Assembly: GCA_034620365.1 (NCBI GenBank)
Contig: JAQGEQ010000263.1
Location: 620,001 to 684,000, forward strand
DNA from: Pegea sp. RAD2-039
Lineage: Eukaryota > Chordata > Thaliacea > Salpida > Salpidae
DNA: 64,000 nucleotides
Direction: 5' to 3'
The translations under genes were made by a program, and so were the position numbers. The notes under the pieces were generated by a model, which worked only from the letters and a program-made list of their open reading frames with translations, had not been told where the DNA came from and made no database searches. Of the stretch, positions 51,145-64,000 are shown piece after piece. Numbering within the stretch: position 1 is the stretch's first letter; every line of letters begins with the position of its first letter.

Positions 51145-54100
51145 TCAAGCATTTGCCGCATGGGTAAAAGTTTCAAAAGCATTACATGCTCTAACATTAA
51201 TAGATGAATTTGTCAGGTAGATATCGTTGGCAAGTTCCTCTAATTCTGGTTCAGTAGATGAGAGAGCTTTTACAGTTTCTTCTTCTACGTGTTGCTTAGC
51301 TTCATTGTCAATAACCTTCAGATATCAGCTGTTAGATTTGAAACAACTAATCATCAACAGTTGGTTACCATGCATTCATCTTTAGTGATAAATCCTACAT
51401 CAATAATCTTCTCTCGAAAGCTTGTAATCGGATCATATGTCTTCCTCATCTGTTTCACTTCATCACGAGTTCGATAACTGTAAGATCAAGATAAATAGGA
51501 GCTGTTGAAGATGAGAAAAGGGTTCACCTGGTTCCCGGATCGCTCATACTGTGACCATGGTAACGATAAGTCTCCAACTCCATCACAATAGGTCCCTGGA
51601 AACGGATCATTAATAAGTAAGATCAAGTTGTTGATCATCTTCATCTCACCTTGCTTAGCACATAATCTTTAGCGAATCGAGTAGCTTCACGAACAGCAAG
51701 GACATCCATACCATCAACACGGATACCAGGGATATAATCACCACGTGAGTAGTAGTCAGTGCTAGCTGAGGATCGCTCAATAGAAGTTCCCATCCCAAAT
51801 CTGTTGAAGAAGATAGAATTCAGCACCTTGACTCGGGAAAACTTGTCATTCAACAAAATTAGAAGAATTACTAATGAATGATGGTAATTAGAAGCTTCTA
51901 GCAGCGTATCTCATGGAGTGGATCATACAAAAGATGTTTAGTAATGGCGAGAAGGATTCATTTCAAGACTATTCTCAAAAACACATCAACTATTCGTATC
52001 TCACTTTCTAAATTTTTGGGTTTTTCAGAGATAAACAAATCATCAAAAAGTAAACGAAGCCGATGAGTACTTCGAACAAACCTATTATTTTCACAAACAA
52101 ATATAGCTGGAAGATTCCACAATTTAGCGATGTTAAAAGCTTCAAACACTTGTCCTTGATTAGAAGCACCATCGCCATAACACGAGACACAAACGTTGTC
52201 AGATTCCTTGTATTTATGAGCAAATGCAACACCAGCTCCTAGAGGAACCTAAGTACAAGTTGTTGATGACTTATGTGAAGATGATTGTAGGTTACAACTG
52301 ACCTGTGCTCCAACAATTCCATTTCCACCAAAAAAGTTGTGATTGTACATATGCATAGAACCACCTTTACCTTTAGCACATCCTAATTTACGACCTGAAC
52401 CAAACCAAGATAAAGTGATGAGACTAAAAAAGCTCATTTATCACAAACCACAAAGCTCAGCGATAATAGAAGAGACTGGAACTCCTCTTGTGTATGTCCA
52501 CCCATGTGCCCTATAAGCAGTGATGACAGAGTCTTTAGGAGTCAAAGCTGCTTCCATGCCAACACAGCATGCCTCCTAAAATCAGATTATTAATATGAAA
52601 AGTCAATGAGATCAGTTAAAAGCTAAACTAACTTGTCCATCATACAGATGGCAAAACCCTCGAATAAACTTCTGTTTGTATAACTGGTCAGCTTTTAGTT
52701 CCATTCTTCTTATAACTTGCATTTGTCTAAATTTAAAAACAAATTTGTTAAAAACAAATTTGTTATAATGACAATCAAATGAATGCAAAAAATAAATGAA
52801 ATATATGTGGAAATATTAAATAAAATTAAAACAGCTTTCCTAGTTAATATTTATCAAAAATAAACAAGTTATTCAAACCAAATTATATAAGTTAAAAAGA
52901 ATTAAAAGAAATAAAACTGACTTATAGAAATTAATGGCATCTTCTTTAGTTAATTCAACTTTTTGGTTGGGACCTTTTTCAAGTTTATGCAGATCAAATT
53001 TCTCAACATCAAATGTCACAGATGAAGCTCTCAAAGATGAAGTATTAGATAAAGTTCTTCTCGCCAATAACTTTGAAAATTAAGTCAAAGTTTTATAGAA
53101 ATACATCTAAAATGCTTTTATAAGTAATGATCAAAAATCAACATTATAAAAGTCAAATAATTTTAGGAATAAATCCAAGTAAAAAGTAAATTCTTAAAAA
53201 TAAAAAGCATAAAACTATCAAAAGCTAGTTTAAAAACATCATGTATATAGACTTAATTATAAATACTAAATTAGTTATTCTATTTATAAAAAAAGTATAT
53301 AAAATGAAACACTAACTGACATAGATTTAAAAATTATAATACAATTATTGAAATAAAGTTAAAAGTAAATACCACAGTTTACTAAATAGATAATTTGCAT
53401 TTAGGTTCTTAATAATTTTTCCAAACATTTTTCAACAATTAAGCCATTAAAAACAAACAAATGAAAAATATAATCGAGATTATTGAACTAAGAGAATTAA
53501 TAAAATTCAATAATCATTTATAACTAAATAAAATAAATGTAATCCTATAATAATGTTAACTATAATCTTTAGTTTATAAAATAAATTATTATAGAATTAA
53601 ATTTATGAAATTTCTAATGAGGACATAACAAATTTCAAAGATAAAAGAATCTTTATTGAAAGTTAAAAAATAACAGAAAATTATATTACAACAAAAGATA
53701 AAATATAATTATTGTTAGATTGAAGAAAAAAATAACATTGGTTGAACAATTTTCAAATCAACTTAAAAATTTAAAGACTTTATCATAATTAAATAAACTA
53801 GCATCAAAAATTATAACTAAAAAATAATAATATAAAAGATTATCTTATAACTTTAAAATAATAAATTTAAATAAGTAAAAATATTAGATTGATAGTAATA
53901 ATAATATATATTTAATATATTGGTTACATAAATTTGAATAACAATTATAATGTTAAAACCCAAAAGTTATTTTGATAATTCATTTACAGAAGATTTAATA
54001 AGTGTAAAAAAACAATTTTATAATTCAAATTAACAAAAATAATCATAATAATAGAATAAATGCCTACTAAATTGTAAAAATAAGAATTTAATTTAAACTA

Positions 54101-54504
54101 TCAAATATATATAATTTAATTTATAAACTATCTAATCAAATATGTATAAAACCTACTATAAAAAAGATTTAAAATATATGAAATTAAATTATAAATTTGA
54201 CTTGCAAAAAATTGCAAATGAGCAATTTAAATTAGTAGCTTTTTTTAAATCATAAAATAAAACTCATTGGTTTTAATAGACATTTAACATGAACAGAAAT
54301 TATATCAATATTAAAATTTATATAATTTAATTCTCATAAGCATGTACTAGCTAATAAATAATCTTTTTATGAAATATAAAAAATAAACCTTTCTTTGTTT
54401 TGATAATAAAATGTCTAAGCTTTGAAAATATCTTATTATAAAATATAAAATCTAACCTGGAAACCAGATCTAAAGGAACTAAGAATTCCACACCTGTTAG
54501 CCAT
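51145..54504 (-). CDS. PDHA1: Pyruvate dehydrogenase E1 alpha subunit (10 exons)
   Basis: Exons in transcript order are 54457-54504, 52922-53070, 52633-52726, 52449-52575, 52303-52394, 52082-52248, 51650-51800, 51528-51595, 51369-51477 and 51145-51315. They give 391 residues with consistent phases (human 390). The N-terminus ([24 protein letters not shown]) is a mitochondrial presequence. Catalytic landmarks: [33 protein letters not shown], and the thiamine-pyrophosphate motif GDGASNQG at 195-202. The regulatory loop keeps both serines: Ser292 ([12 protein letters not shown]) and Ser299 (GTSYRT), phosphorylated by PDH kinase in animals. The E1 alpha2beta2 heterotetramer decarboxylates pyruvate in the mitochondrial matrix. 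The C-terminal tail (from [13 protein letters not shown]) is the least conserved part. Intron 1 is 1.4 kb and very A/T-rich; the last intron is only 53 nt. Two donors are GTTTGT. Confidence 0.95.
53071..54456 (-). other. Intron 1 of PDH E1 alpha, extremely AT-rich
   Basis: About 1.4 kb separating the presequence exon from the rest of the gene. No second gene, tRNA or snoRNA-like boxes were recognised in it. Confidence 0.7.
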
Positions 54505-54793
54505 GGTTAAGTTGATGGTTCTTCCTTAGATTAACACCTTTTAATCAAACTAACTACAGCCTAAAGAAACACAAATATATACATTCATATAGATTTTAAT
54601 AGAATGAAAATCATTTAAATTTAATCAGCACAAGTTTCTAGATACAATTAAACAAAGACACAACGAAAATACATTGAAAAAGCACACTTTTAAAGTAACT
54701 ATTACAAGTTATAATTTCAAAGTTCTTTGCTTAAAAATAGAAAGCTTGATTAGAATTTATTCTAAATGAAAATCCCAAATCTTCTGAATGATT

Positions 54794-55252
54794 TTACTTC
54801 TTCTTGGAGACACCAACAGTGCGTCCACGGCGTCCAGTGGTTTTAGTATGTTGACCACGGACTCTAAGACCCCACCAATGACGAAGACCTCGATTGGATC
54901 GGATCTTCTTTAATCTTTCAATATCTTCTCTGAACTTATTATCAAGTTGATTGGAGAGAAGTTGAGAATTTTTACCATCTCTTTTGTCTTTTTGTCTATT
55001 CAAGAACCAATTAGGGATTTTGTATTGGCTAGGATTCTGCATAATAGTAACAATTCTATCAACTTCATCTTCAGTTAGCTCTCCTGCACGTTTTGACAAA
55101 TCAACATCGGCCTTTTTACAAACCAATGTACTAAAACGACGGCCTACACCTTTAATGGCGGTTAAAGCGAAAGCAATGTTTCGTTTACCATCAATATTGG
55201 TGTTAAGAATACGCAAAATATGCTGAAACTTTTCTGGAAGTACAAGAGCCAT
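54794..55252 (-). CDS. RPS18: 40S ribosomal protein S18 (uS13)
   Basis: A single-exon 152-residue protein, the standard length of animal RPS18, starts [19 protein letters not shown] and ends [13 protein letters not shown]. Family blocks include [33 protein letters not shown] and [20 protein letters not shown]. The Trp in RHWWGL is usually Phe or Tyr. It is a component of the small-subunit head at the subunit interface. The coding region has no intron, unusual for animal RPS18 genes; the acceptor-like TTTTTTTAG upstream (near 55283-55291) could end a leader intron or be a trans-splice site. With no poly(A) tail or flanking repeats, a processed retrocopy is not favoured. It is divergent to the tentative gene starting at 55502. 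Confidence 0.96.
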   Translation of the reverse strand: MALVLPEKFQHILRILNTNIDGKRNIAFALTAIKGVGRRFSTLVCKKADVDLSKRAGELTEDEVDRIVTIMQNPSQYKIPNWFLNRQKDKRDGKNSQLLSNQLDNKFREDIERLKKIRSNRGLRHWWGLRVRGQHTKTTGRRGRTVGVSKKK

Positions 55253-55501
55253 AGCTATAGAAGGTCTGTAACCGCTTACTAGCTAAAAAAGAGAGACTGA
55301 CAGCATTCAGAAATAAATATGCTAAATAGTGTTGCCAAACCAAAAAAAATAATTTTTGTTGTTGTTTTAGAATTTAACAAATAGTATTTTTTAAATAACT
55401 TCAAAGTATATATCATAGGGTATATCATTTTTGAATTATTAAATCTTAATTAAATTTATTTTACTGATTTTTAACTTGTTTGCAATTACAAATTTATTTT
55501 T

Positions 55502-57119
55502 ATGACAACGTCTTTTATTCAACAGTTATATCGTCCGATACATGACAAACTCAAAGTAATATATTTAGCAAACTGACTTTGTAACTACTTTTGCGCTGTC
55601 CATACGATTAAAATCCTTGTTTAGATACCAAAAAAGAAGGTAAAAATGTAAAAAATAAATTAAATTTACCATAATTTATAACTATTATTTCACTATACCA
55701 TTAGATGGGCCAACAGCATCTTATCAATCAAATTTTATCATTAATAATTTGGAAAATTAGCTCGGAAAGGCATTGGTTGTACAAAAGTATACAAAGTATA
55801 AGCCTTCAGCAAAATGAAATTCACCTCATAATTTATTTTATTAGATTACACAATAAACAAATCTCTTAAAAAAAAAACAAGTTAAACAAGTGAAAGTAAT
55901 AGCCATAATAACTAAAAATAAAAGTTATCAAAAATTAGAATATAGCTTCGTTTTCTTAATACGTTTTACGCTTCTTCAAACTAAATGTAATATAAACAGA
56001 AAAGTGTTTGAGCTTTTATTATCAGCAGGAATATTTAGTTTTTACGTTAAGTTAATGTTACTTATTATTTCGATTATATTGTTTCATTTTTAGTTGATTG
56101 TAAGCAGTATAGGAAGACAATTTGATAAAAATTGTATTCAAGAGAAAAAAACAAGTATTTTTTAAACAAATGCTATTTTGCTTCTAGAATAAGAAATTAT
56201 TAAAATTGAATGTGCCAAGAATCTTTTAGATGTCATGTGTGAACTAATAAATGATGAAACTTTTAAGCGGTAAGTAAGCACTTTAGAGAATAGCCATATC
56301 CCTTATTATTTTCGATCAAACTTAATTTTATATTTCTAAAAAGTCTTATATTTTTGTATTCAACTTGAGTCATGTTTTAACCTTTGCATGTTTTAGTGCT
56401 TTTAGTTGTTTTAGTTTTACTTTTAGTCTTAAACGATTAATAATTATGTTTCTTTTAAACGTAAATACTTTGTAGTTTTAGAGAAACGAAAGAATTATTC
56501 TACTTTACTCAAGCTTCTCTTTTCTTGTCCATCTGTTTTCAACCTCCGTAAATTATGAGTTTTAAAATACCTTACTTATAATTATAAAAACTTTTAAATA
56601 GAATGTTACTTAGTCTTATTTTTCAAGAAGTGTTTTAGTTCAAGGAATAACACTGAATTATTGCATTAAATAATTAATTATTTCTGAACAATTTTGGTTT
56701 AAAAATTATATAATAATAAATAATAATAATAAAAGTTAGTGCCAAATTTGTGAAAAGTTTTATTTTAATAATGATTACAGGCAATTTTTTCAAAGTATAC
56801 ATAATAAAGAAAATAATTCAATATTTAAAAATAAGTAATTCTGCCATTTTTGTCACAACATTGTTGAATGCAAGATTTTAACATGTGTCTGGTTCTCGAG
56901 TTAGCTAGAAGTTTATGAAGCAGTACTTGGTTAAAATTATTTAAGCAAACCTTTATTGTCATTGTTTTATCAACTTTTTAATTATACTTTAAAATTTAAA
57001 ACAACTAAAATCTTGCTTTTTTTTTATTAAAGAAGTAAAATTTTTATTTTTAAGTAAAATGAAATTTTAACTTATTTGATTTCTTATTTATTTATAGAGT
57101 TTTACTCAAGTTAAAGTAA
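55502..57119 (+). CDS. Tentative small gene of unknown function upstream of RIOX2 (exon model incomplete)
   Basis: Three pieces look coding. Exon-like 55502-55555 begins with ATG (MTTSFIQQLYRPIHDKLK) and ends at a GTAATA donor. Exon-like 56194-56269 reads KIECAKNLLDVMCELINDET after an AG and ends at a strong GTAAGT donor. Splicing this to 57098 (after TTTATAG) completes an Arg codon and continues VLLKLK to TAA at 57117-57119, one base before the RIOX2 ATG. The phases of the first two pieces do not match directly, so at least one exon is missing between them (a 15-nt candidate lies at 55625-55639). No family was recognised. The 5' part and the 3' part could belong to different things. Confidence 0.3.
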
Positions 57120-57120
57120 A

Positions 57121-59503
<2,383 letters not shown>

Positions 59504-59693
59504 TTTTCTCATCTGGTTAGTTCAATTTGTTAAGTTTCCTCTTTTCATTTATCTGAAATCAAAATCTTTAATTTTGCATCACACTGTTTCTGTTGATTGA
59601 GAAGTTAAAAAAAACTGTTGAAAAAAATCTTATTTCTCTAAACTTTGCATTCAATAACTTCATTTGTCTTTATAAAATAGTTATTTTTAACGA

Positions 59694-59977
59694 CATCTGA
59701 AGCCGCTCTCTTTACTCACAATCCGCAAAGATCTTGATCATATCTTCTAATCTTTGTTTTCTGTTTCAGGCTCTACGTAAAAAAGCGATTGCTAACGTAC
59801 AAAGCAAGATCGCTGACATTGATGCTGAAATTGTGTCTATGGGATGTTTAGCTCAATAAATAAACAGCTAATAAGTGATCTAATTTGTTTCTTCTTTCAA
59901 AAGTCATCTGCTGATTGAAACAGCTTTTAGCTAATCACATAAGTCCATAAATTTTCATTAGTAAGCAACTGATAATA
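59694..59977 (+). pseudogene. Inverted partial duplicate of RPL13A 3' end (orphan last exon)
   Basis: This 284-bp segment repeats, in opposite orientation, 63509-63789. It contains the last 76 nt of the final RPL13A intron with its acceptor, the complete 90-nt last exon (59770-59859, ending GCLAQ and TAA), AATAAA at 59855-59860 and about 118 nt beyond. The exon and intron parts are identical to the parent. The 3' part shows two substitutions and one 3-bp indel. The left breakpoint falls within the snoRNA, keeping the D box (CATCTGA) but losing the guide and C box. It has no upstream RPL13A exons so cannot make the ribosomal protein, but it has a usable acceptor and poly(A) signal 190 bp downstream of the RIOX2 stop. 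Confidence 0.93.
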
Positions 59978-60649
59978 TTGTAAAACTAAAAGATGAATCT
60001 TTTAATACACACTTTTCAAAGTAAATCAGTTTCTAAAATTAATTTTATTTTTTGATGTAGATAAAATTTTTGGCATTTCTCTTAAACTGACTTACAGCTA
60101 TTAACGTAAAATTAAATTATTAAAACATTAAAGAGATTTTGTCAGATCAATAACTTATTGATTTATTTTGATGTAATTAGCACCACATTTCAAACTCAAA
60201 GCTAGTTCACAATTGTGGATTTGTGAAAGTTAGAAAAATAGTACTGGCAACCAAATATTTAGAGGTTTTTTGGATACTTGTTGAAAACCCTGCAAAGGAT
60301 AGCTGAGAAGTGGTCAAGCACAACCATATACAGGCTATTTGTTAGCTGGAAGCAAGTGTTTTAGCGCCCTTGAAAGTTAAGGGTTAGTTACATTTCAAGA
60401 AATTTTCAAATTTCTCTTTTTTAACTTTGAAACATGTTTTGAAAACCAATTTATTAATTTGATAACTAAATTGTAAACTCAAAAAGAGAAGTAGTAATTT
60501 AAATAATTATTAGATATAAATAACTTTATTAAAATTAGATCAATAAACTTTCTCAGACAAAACTGGATTTTTTACATTACCTTCTGATTAACCTGCTTAT
60601 ATTATGAAAAGAGTCTAATAATTAATAAATATCTTTCTATATATGTGAT
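59978..60649. other. Spacer
   Basis: No gene recognised. A mixed-composition patch near 60240-60390 gave no protein-like frame. Confidence 0.5.
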
Positions 60650-60725
60650 ATTTGTGAAAATGTGTGTTAGCGAGAGACACTCTCTTCAGGCACCCTCCTT
60701 CGCATTTATTGAAATAAATAAATAA
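60650..60725 (+). mobile_element. CR1-like retroposon 3' tail (5'-truncated insertion D)
   Basis: ACTCTCTTCAGGCACCCTCC followed by TTCGCATT and an AATAAATAAATAA tail matches the 3' end of the element at 20760-24538 (24491-24538). Only the 3' UTR is present, the usual outcome of aborted target-primed reverse transcription. The 5' junction is approximate. Confidence 0.85.
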
Positions 60726-61030
60726 GCATTTATTTTATTTACTAACAATTTTTATTTCCTAAATTAGCGACAAAAACCAAACTATTATTAGTATAACTTC
60801 CATTTAATTTAAATATATCTGAGGGATCTTCATTAAAAATCTCTTTCAATAAAGGAACATCTGTTTTATTCAAGATGAAATCAAGTCTATTGAAAAAACT
60901 GCAGTTTTAAATTTCTGGAAATATTCTTCATCTAGATATCCACCAAACCCTCAACAAACAAGAATAATAACAAGAAAAATAAAACGGCCAAAATTGTCAA
61001 ATCACTGCAGACATAATCAAAGCCCCCATT
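60726..61030. other. Spacer, 3' flank of SRP19
   Basis: No second gene seen. This is presumably the SRP19 3' UTR and flank. Confidence 0.5.
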
Positions 61031-61471
61031 TCACCGTCTGTTCTTCTTCTTCTTAGACTTTTTATCTTTCTTTTGAGCTGAAGGACCTTGTTGAGCCTGA
61101 GTAGAGCTTCCACTAACACCACATTTATGGATTCTACTCTTCAGCTTAGGAATCATTTCAGCAATGTAAAGTAAGAGAGCTCTTTTGTTGATAAATCGAT
61201 CATTCACAGGACTACCATCTTCAGATTTCAGTTGAACACGAACACGTCCACGATAAGTAGCATCAAACTTGTAAACCTCTCTTGGATATACTTTACTATC
61301 TTCAGCTAATGTCTTAAAGCCAGCAGCTTCACATACATCTTTAATCTCTTTACATAAAGGATTTTCACAACTTTTTTCTTTTGGAATTCTTCTTCCTTCT
61401 GCTACAGTCTTGTTTTTATTAAGGTAAGCTGGGTAAATACAAACTGAAGGTTCTAAAGTTTTAACGTTCAT
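61031..61471 (-). CDS. SRP19: Signal recognition particle 19 kDa protein
   Basis: A single-exon protein of 146 residues (human 144) starts at ATG 61471 (MNVKTLEPSVCIYPAYLN). Diagnostic blocks are CIYPAYLNKNKTVAEGRRIP, CENPLCKEIKDVCEAAGFK, YRGRVRVQLKSEDGSP and LYIAEMIPKLKSR. The tail is Lys-rich (KKDKKSKKKKNRR), as in animal orthologues. It binds helices 6 and 8 of SRP RNA in the nucleolus and primes SRP54 loading for co-translational targeting. A longer in-frame start at 61525 would add a hydrophobic stretch not found in this family. An AG at 61491-61492 after a pyrimidine-rich run (TTTTCTTTAAG) would cut it off, leaving a 19-nt leader. It lies between the two arms of the RPL13A inverted repeat. 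Confidence 0.95.
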   Translation of the reverse strand: MNVKTLEPSVCIYPAYLNKNKTVAEGRRIPKEKSCENPLCKEIKDVCEAAGFKTLAEDSKVYPREVYKFDATYRGRVRVQLKSEDGSPVNDRFINKRALLLYIAEMIPKLKSRIHKCGVSGSSTQAQQGPSAQKKDKKSKKKKNRR

Positions 61472-63508
61472 TGTTGAATATATTAAAAATCTTAAAGAAA
61501 ATAAAAACAAATTGATAAGTAACATTTTTACACTACAAATTTATCTTTCAATTTTTAGATTTATAATTTAGTATATTTCTAAGTTTTAACTTTTTTAAAC
61601 CAAAATTTTAAATCATAAATCTTTTATAAATAAATAATTAATAAAATTATTAAAATAATTCTTTCAGAATTTAATTTATTTAAATTAATACAAATATATT
61701 TAATTTAAATTCTGTTAGAAAATATAATAAAAAAATAATAATTTGTTAAATTATCTATATTGGTTTTTATAAATCTCATGTAAAAAAATATGATTAAGAT
61801 ATTGTCAAAAAGTTATAAAGCCTTAAAAAGATCAATATTTCATCTATAAAGTTAAAGTATTTTATAAATTCTAAAAGTTTTATCTACTTTGAAAATTTTT
61901 TATAAAATTATTTAATTTATATTTAATATACTACGACTATATGATATTTAGTACGTTAATAAGATACAAAAAAACATAAATTATTCTAATTATACTAAAA
62001 ATAAATTTATTAATTGAGAAACGATTTCTAGTTCTTTATTTAATCTTTAAGCAATCCTTAAAAAGTTCTATGAAAAAAACATAGAAAAATTGGTTATTAA
62101 ATGAATAAACATTTTACAATCTAGTAATAAAGATATAAAGCACTCTTTTATGTATAAACAATATAAATATATTATCAAAAAATATATATTTATTTAACTT
62201 TAGTTTTTGATATAACTATATTATTTGTGTAGCATTTTAAAGTTTAGTAAATACAAAAGAAAATGAAACTGGAAAAATATAAAATGGTGTTTTATGGTTG
62301 TGCGCGAAACTAAAACTTTTTAAAGCTGATAATATTGACACGTCACTTTCATTCAAAATTAGGTTTTAGATATTTTATCAGTCTTAAGCTAATCAAAGAA
62401 ATACTAGACTATCTACAGACAGTTTTTTAACTCAAGAAATTGACTTAAAAGTCCAAGTCACTGCTCTGCTTGCTATATCTGCCTATATACTTGCATTTAT
62501 TATTTAAAAAGATTAAGTAATTTTTTAAAGTATAGAAAACTAATTGAAACTAAAAGTCATTTGCTTAAATTAGAAAATGATATAGCTCCAAGATGAAATA
62601 GGAAGATTTTTAAAGTCAAACATAGTGATCTTTTATAGTTTCAACCATTTCAAAATTTTCTTGTAGTTTAGTTTTAATTGACTTGATAACTAAATTGTAT
62701 TAGTACAGCTATAAGTTCATAAGCTAACTTAATATAATATACAGAAGTTGGTTAAAAGTATTTTATCTTAAGCATTGACTCATTCCGGTCTAAATAATTT
62801 ATTGAGTTCATTAGTTCTCTTGAATATTTGACTAAATGTAGTATTTCAACAGCATATATATACATTGATGAAAAGAATAGATAATTTTGTTGACTTTCAT
62901 TTTGTGACTTGTATTTTCATTTTACTTTTAAGAAATTCTGATGAACAAGCCGAATTTTTTAAATAAAAATATTTCAGATATATTGCTAAGAAATTTAGTC
63001 TAGTTGTAAGTTAATTAGCAGCATTGAATAAGGCATCATATCTAAATCGGTTTAGACCACATATTTCAAACTCTTCAAGCATCATCACACTACAAAAGGT
63101 GATCATTTTTAAAAATAAAGAAAATCGAGAAGGCTCATATCTCAATTTTATGTTCAGCTAGATTGAAATGTATCTATTTTTTACCTACCCAATAAAGTGA
63201 CTTATCAAATGCGATAACACCGAAGGGAATTTCCCTAGATACTGAGGGTTCTCGCAAAGGTCTGCTACAGATTAGAGAACCCCTTGGTTGTAAATTTCAA
63301 CTCGACTAAAATTAAGCTCCTTGACAAGTTAGTTACTAAAATCACTATGTCCTAAACATGATCAATCTAAACTCTTAAGTTGATGTACTCTGACTTCTAT
63401 AAACTCTTTCGATTGTCTGTTTCCTAACTTGTATATGAATTTAATTAGTATGATAAGACTGGTCTTACAGAATGATGTTCTAACTAATGCTGGACTTTTT
63501 ATTAAACT
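61472..63508. other. AT-rich intergenic region
   Basis: About 2 kb with no recognisable gene between SRP19 and the RPL13A 3' flank. Confidence 0.6.
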
Positions 63509-63789
63509 TATTATCAGTTGCTTACTAATGAAAATTTATTGACTTATGTGATTATCTAAAAGCTGTTTCAATCAGCAGATGACTTTTGAAAGAAACAAAT
63601 TAGATCACTTATTAGCTGTTTATTTATTGAGCTAAACATCCCATAGACACAATTTCAGCATCAATGTCAGCGATCTTGCTTTGTACGTTAGCAATCGCTT
63701 TTTTACGTAGAGCCTGAAACAGAAAACAAAGATTAGAAGATATGATCAAGATCTTTGCGGATTGTGAGTAAAGAGAGCGGCTTCAGATG
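63509..63789 (-). repeat. Right arm of RPL13A inverted duplication (parental copy)
   Basis: This 281-bp minus-strand segment spans the RPL13A 3' flank, last exon and intron end. It pairs with 59694-59977 on the opposite strand. The only differences seen are two substitutions and one 3-bp indel, all in the 3' flank. The arms are separated by about 3.5 kb containing SRP19. Confidence 0.93.
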
Positions 63790-64000
63790 GTGATGCATGT
63801 TCTGTCACATGTCGTTAGATTCGAAAGGTTGTGGGCAAATCATCATAAGCAAGAAAAGAAATCAGAAAATAAGGAAAGGGAACTCACCAAGTTCTTCTGC
63901 TTCTTTTCGTAATATTGTTGGGACTTAACCTTTCTTTTCTCTTCTAAAGATTCGATGATACCTTTGTACTTCCATCCAACTTCATGAGCAAGACGAGACA
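63624..64000 (-). CDS. RPL13A: 60S ribosomal protein L13a (uL13), 3' part; truncated by window end
   Basis: Two exons are visible. The first, 63888-64000, continues beyond the window (SRLAHEVGWKYKGIIESLEE, then KKQKNL). The last is 63624-63713 (ALRKKAIANVQSKIADIDAE, ending GCLAQ and a stop). The joint is in frame across a 174-nt GTGAGT..TTTCAG intron. HEVGWKY and LEEKRK are highly conserved near the uL13 C-terminus. In animals the protein sits on the large-subunit surface and in vertebrates also acts in translational silencing. The last intron hosts a C/D snoRNA, as in vertebrate RPL13A. AATAAA overlaps the stop codon. Confidence 0.95.
63779..63850 (-). ncRNA. SNORD33: Box C/D snoRNA in last RPL13A intron, U33 (SNORD33) orthologue
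   Basis: On the minus strand the C box ATGATGA (63840-63846) and D box CTGA (63783-63786) are bracketed by a terminal stem: GCTT before C pairs with AAGC overlapping and following D. The guide just upstream of D, CATGCATCACCA, can pair along 12 nt with the conserved 18S rRNA segment UGGUGGUGCAUG, with one G-U wobble. The base paired five positions from the D box is U, matching human 18S Um1326, the U33 target. The guide and D-box region (ACATGCA..ACCATCTGA) resembles human U33, which is also hosted by RPL13A. It would be released by debranching of the intron lariat. C' and D' boxes are poorly defined. Confidence 0.82.

Noticed and set aside
61472..61525. Extended hydrophobic N-terminus for SRP19
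   Set aside because: SRP19 is nucleolar/cytosolic and begins near MNVKT in the family; an acceptor-like AG lies between the two ATGs.

Overview
This is an A+T-rich (about three quarters by eye), gene-poor stretch of animal nuclear DNA. Genes have spliceosomal introns, several of only 50-60 nt, and belong to animal families: a SOCS protein with SH2 and SOCS box, a secreted leucine-rich-repeat/fibronectin-II protein, TFAM, a CENP-A-type histone, PDH E1 alpha, RIOX2 and SRP19. Three clues point towards a tunicate, none decisive. The 16-nt sequence at 20500-20515 equals, from memory, the Ciona spliced leader and is followed by GT. Several genes have a splice acceptor 19-37 nt before the start codon. 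The palindrome TGACGTCA is over-represented.

Layout: 1-3457 desert; 3458-5712 SOCS4/5-like gene (+, 4 exons); 5713-17030 desert; about 17030-18960 wrecked CCDC40-like coiled-coil gene (-); 19014-19630 CR1-like retroposon fragment; 20500 spliced-leader candidate; 20760-24538 near full-length but dead CR1-like element; 25378-28032 LRR/FN2 secreted protein (-, 8 exons); 28300-42545 desert; 42549-43075 third CR1-like fragment; 43654-44087 small coding-like remnants (-); 45494-46737 TFAM (+, 6 exons); 48675-48983 divergent CENP-A-type histone H3 (+); 51145-54504 PDH E1 alpha (-, 10 exons); 54794-55252 RPS18 (-); 55502-57119 tentative gene ending one base before RIOX2; 57121-59503 RIOX2 (+, 8 exons); 59694-59977 inverted partial duplicate of the RPL13A 3' end; 60650-60725 CR1-like 3' tail; 61031-61471 SRP19 (-); 63624-64000 RPL13A 3' end (-, truncated by the window edge) with an intronic C/D snoRNA matching U33/SNORD33.

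The right third is a housekeeping cluster for translation, protein targeting and mitochondria: RPS18, RPL13A with its rRNA-methylation guide, RIOX2 (a ribosomal-protein hydroxylase), SRP19, TFAM and PDH E1 alpha. The left two thirds is mostly desert with retroposon debris. The best new leads are the inverted RPL13A duplicate that may supply RIOX2 with a 3' end, the short-tailed CENP-A with a rewritten C-terminus, the spliced-leader candidate, the possible dicistronic gene X-RIOX2 pair, and the CCDC40 fossil. Exon boundaries were placed by hand from GT..AG signals and reading-frame continuity.
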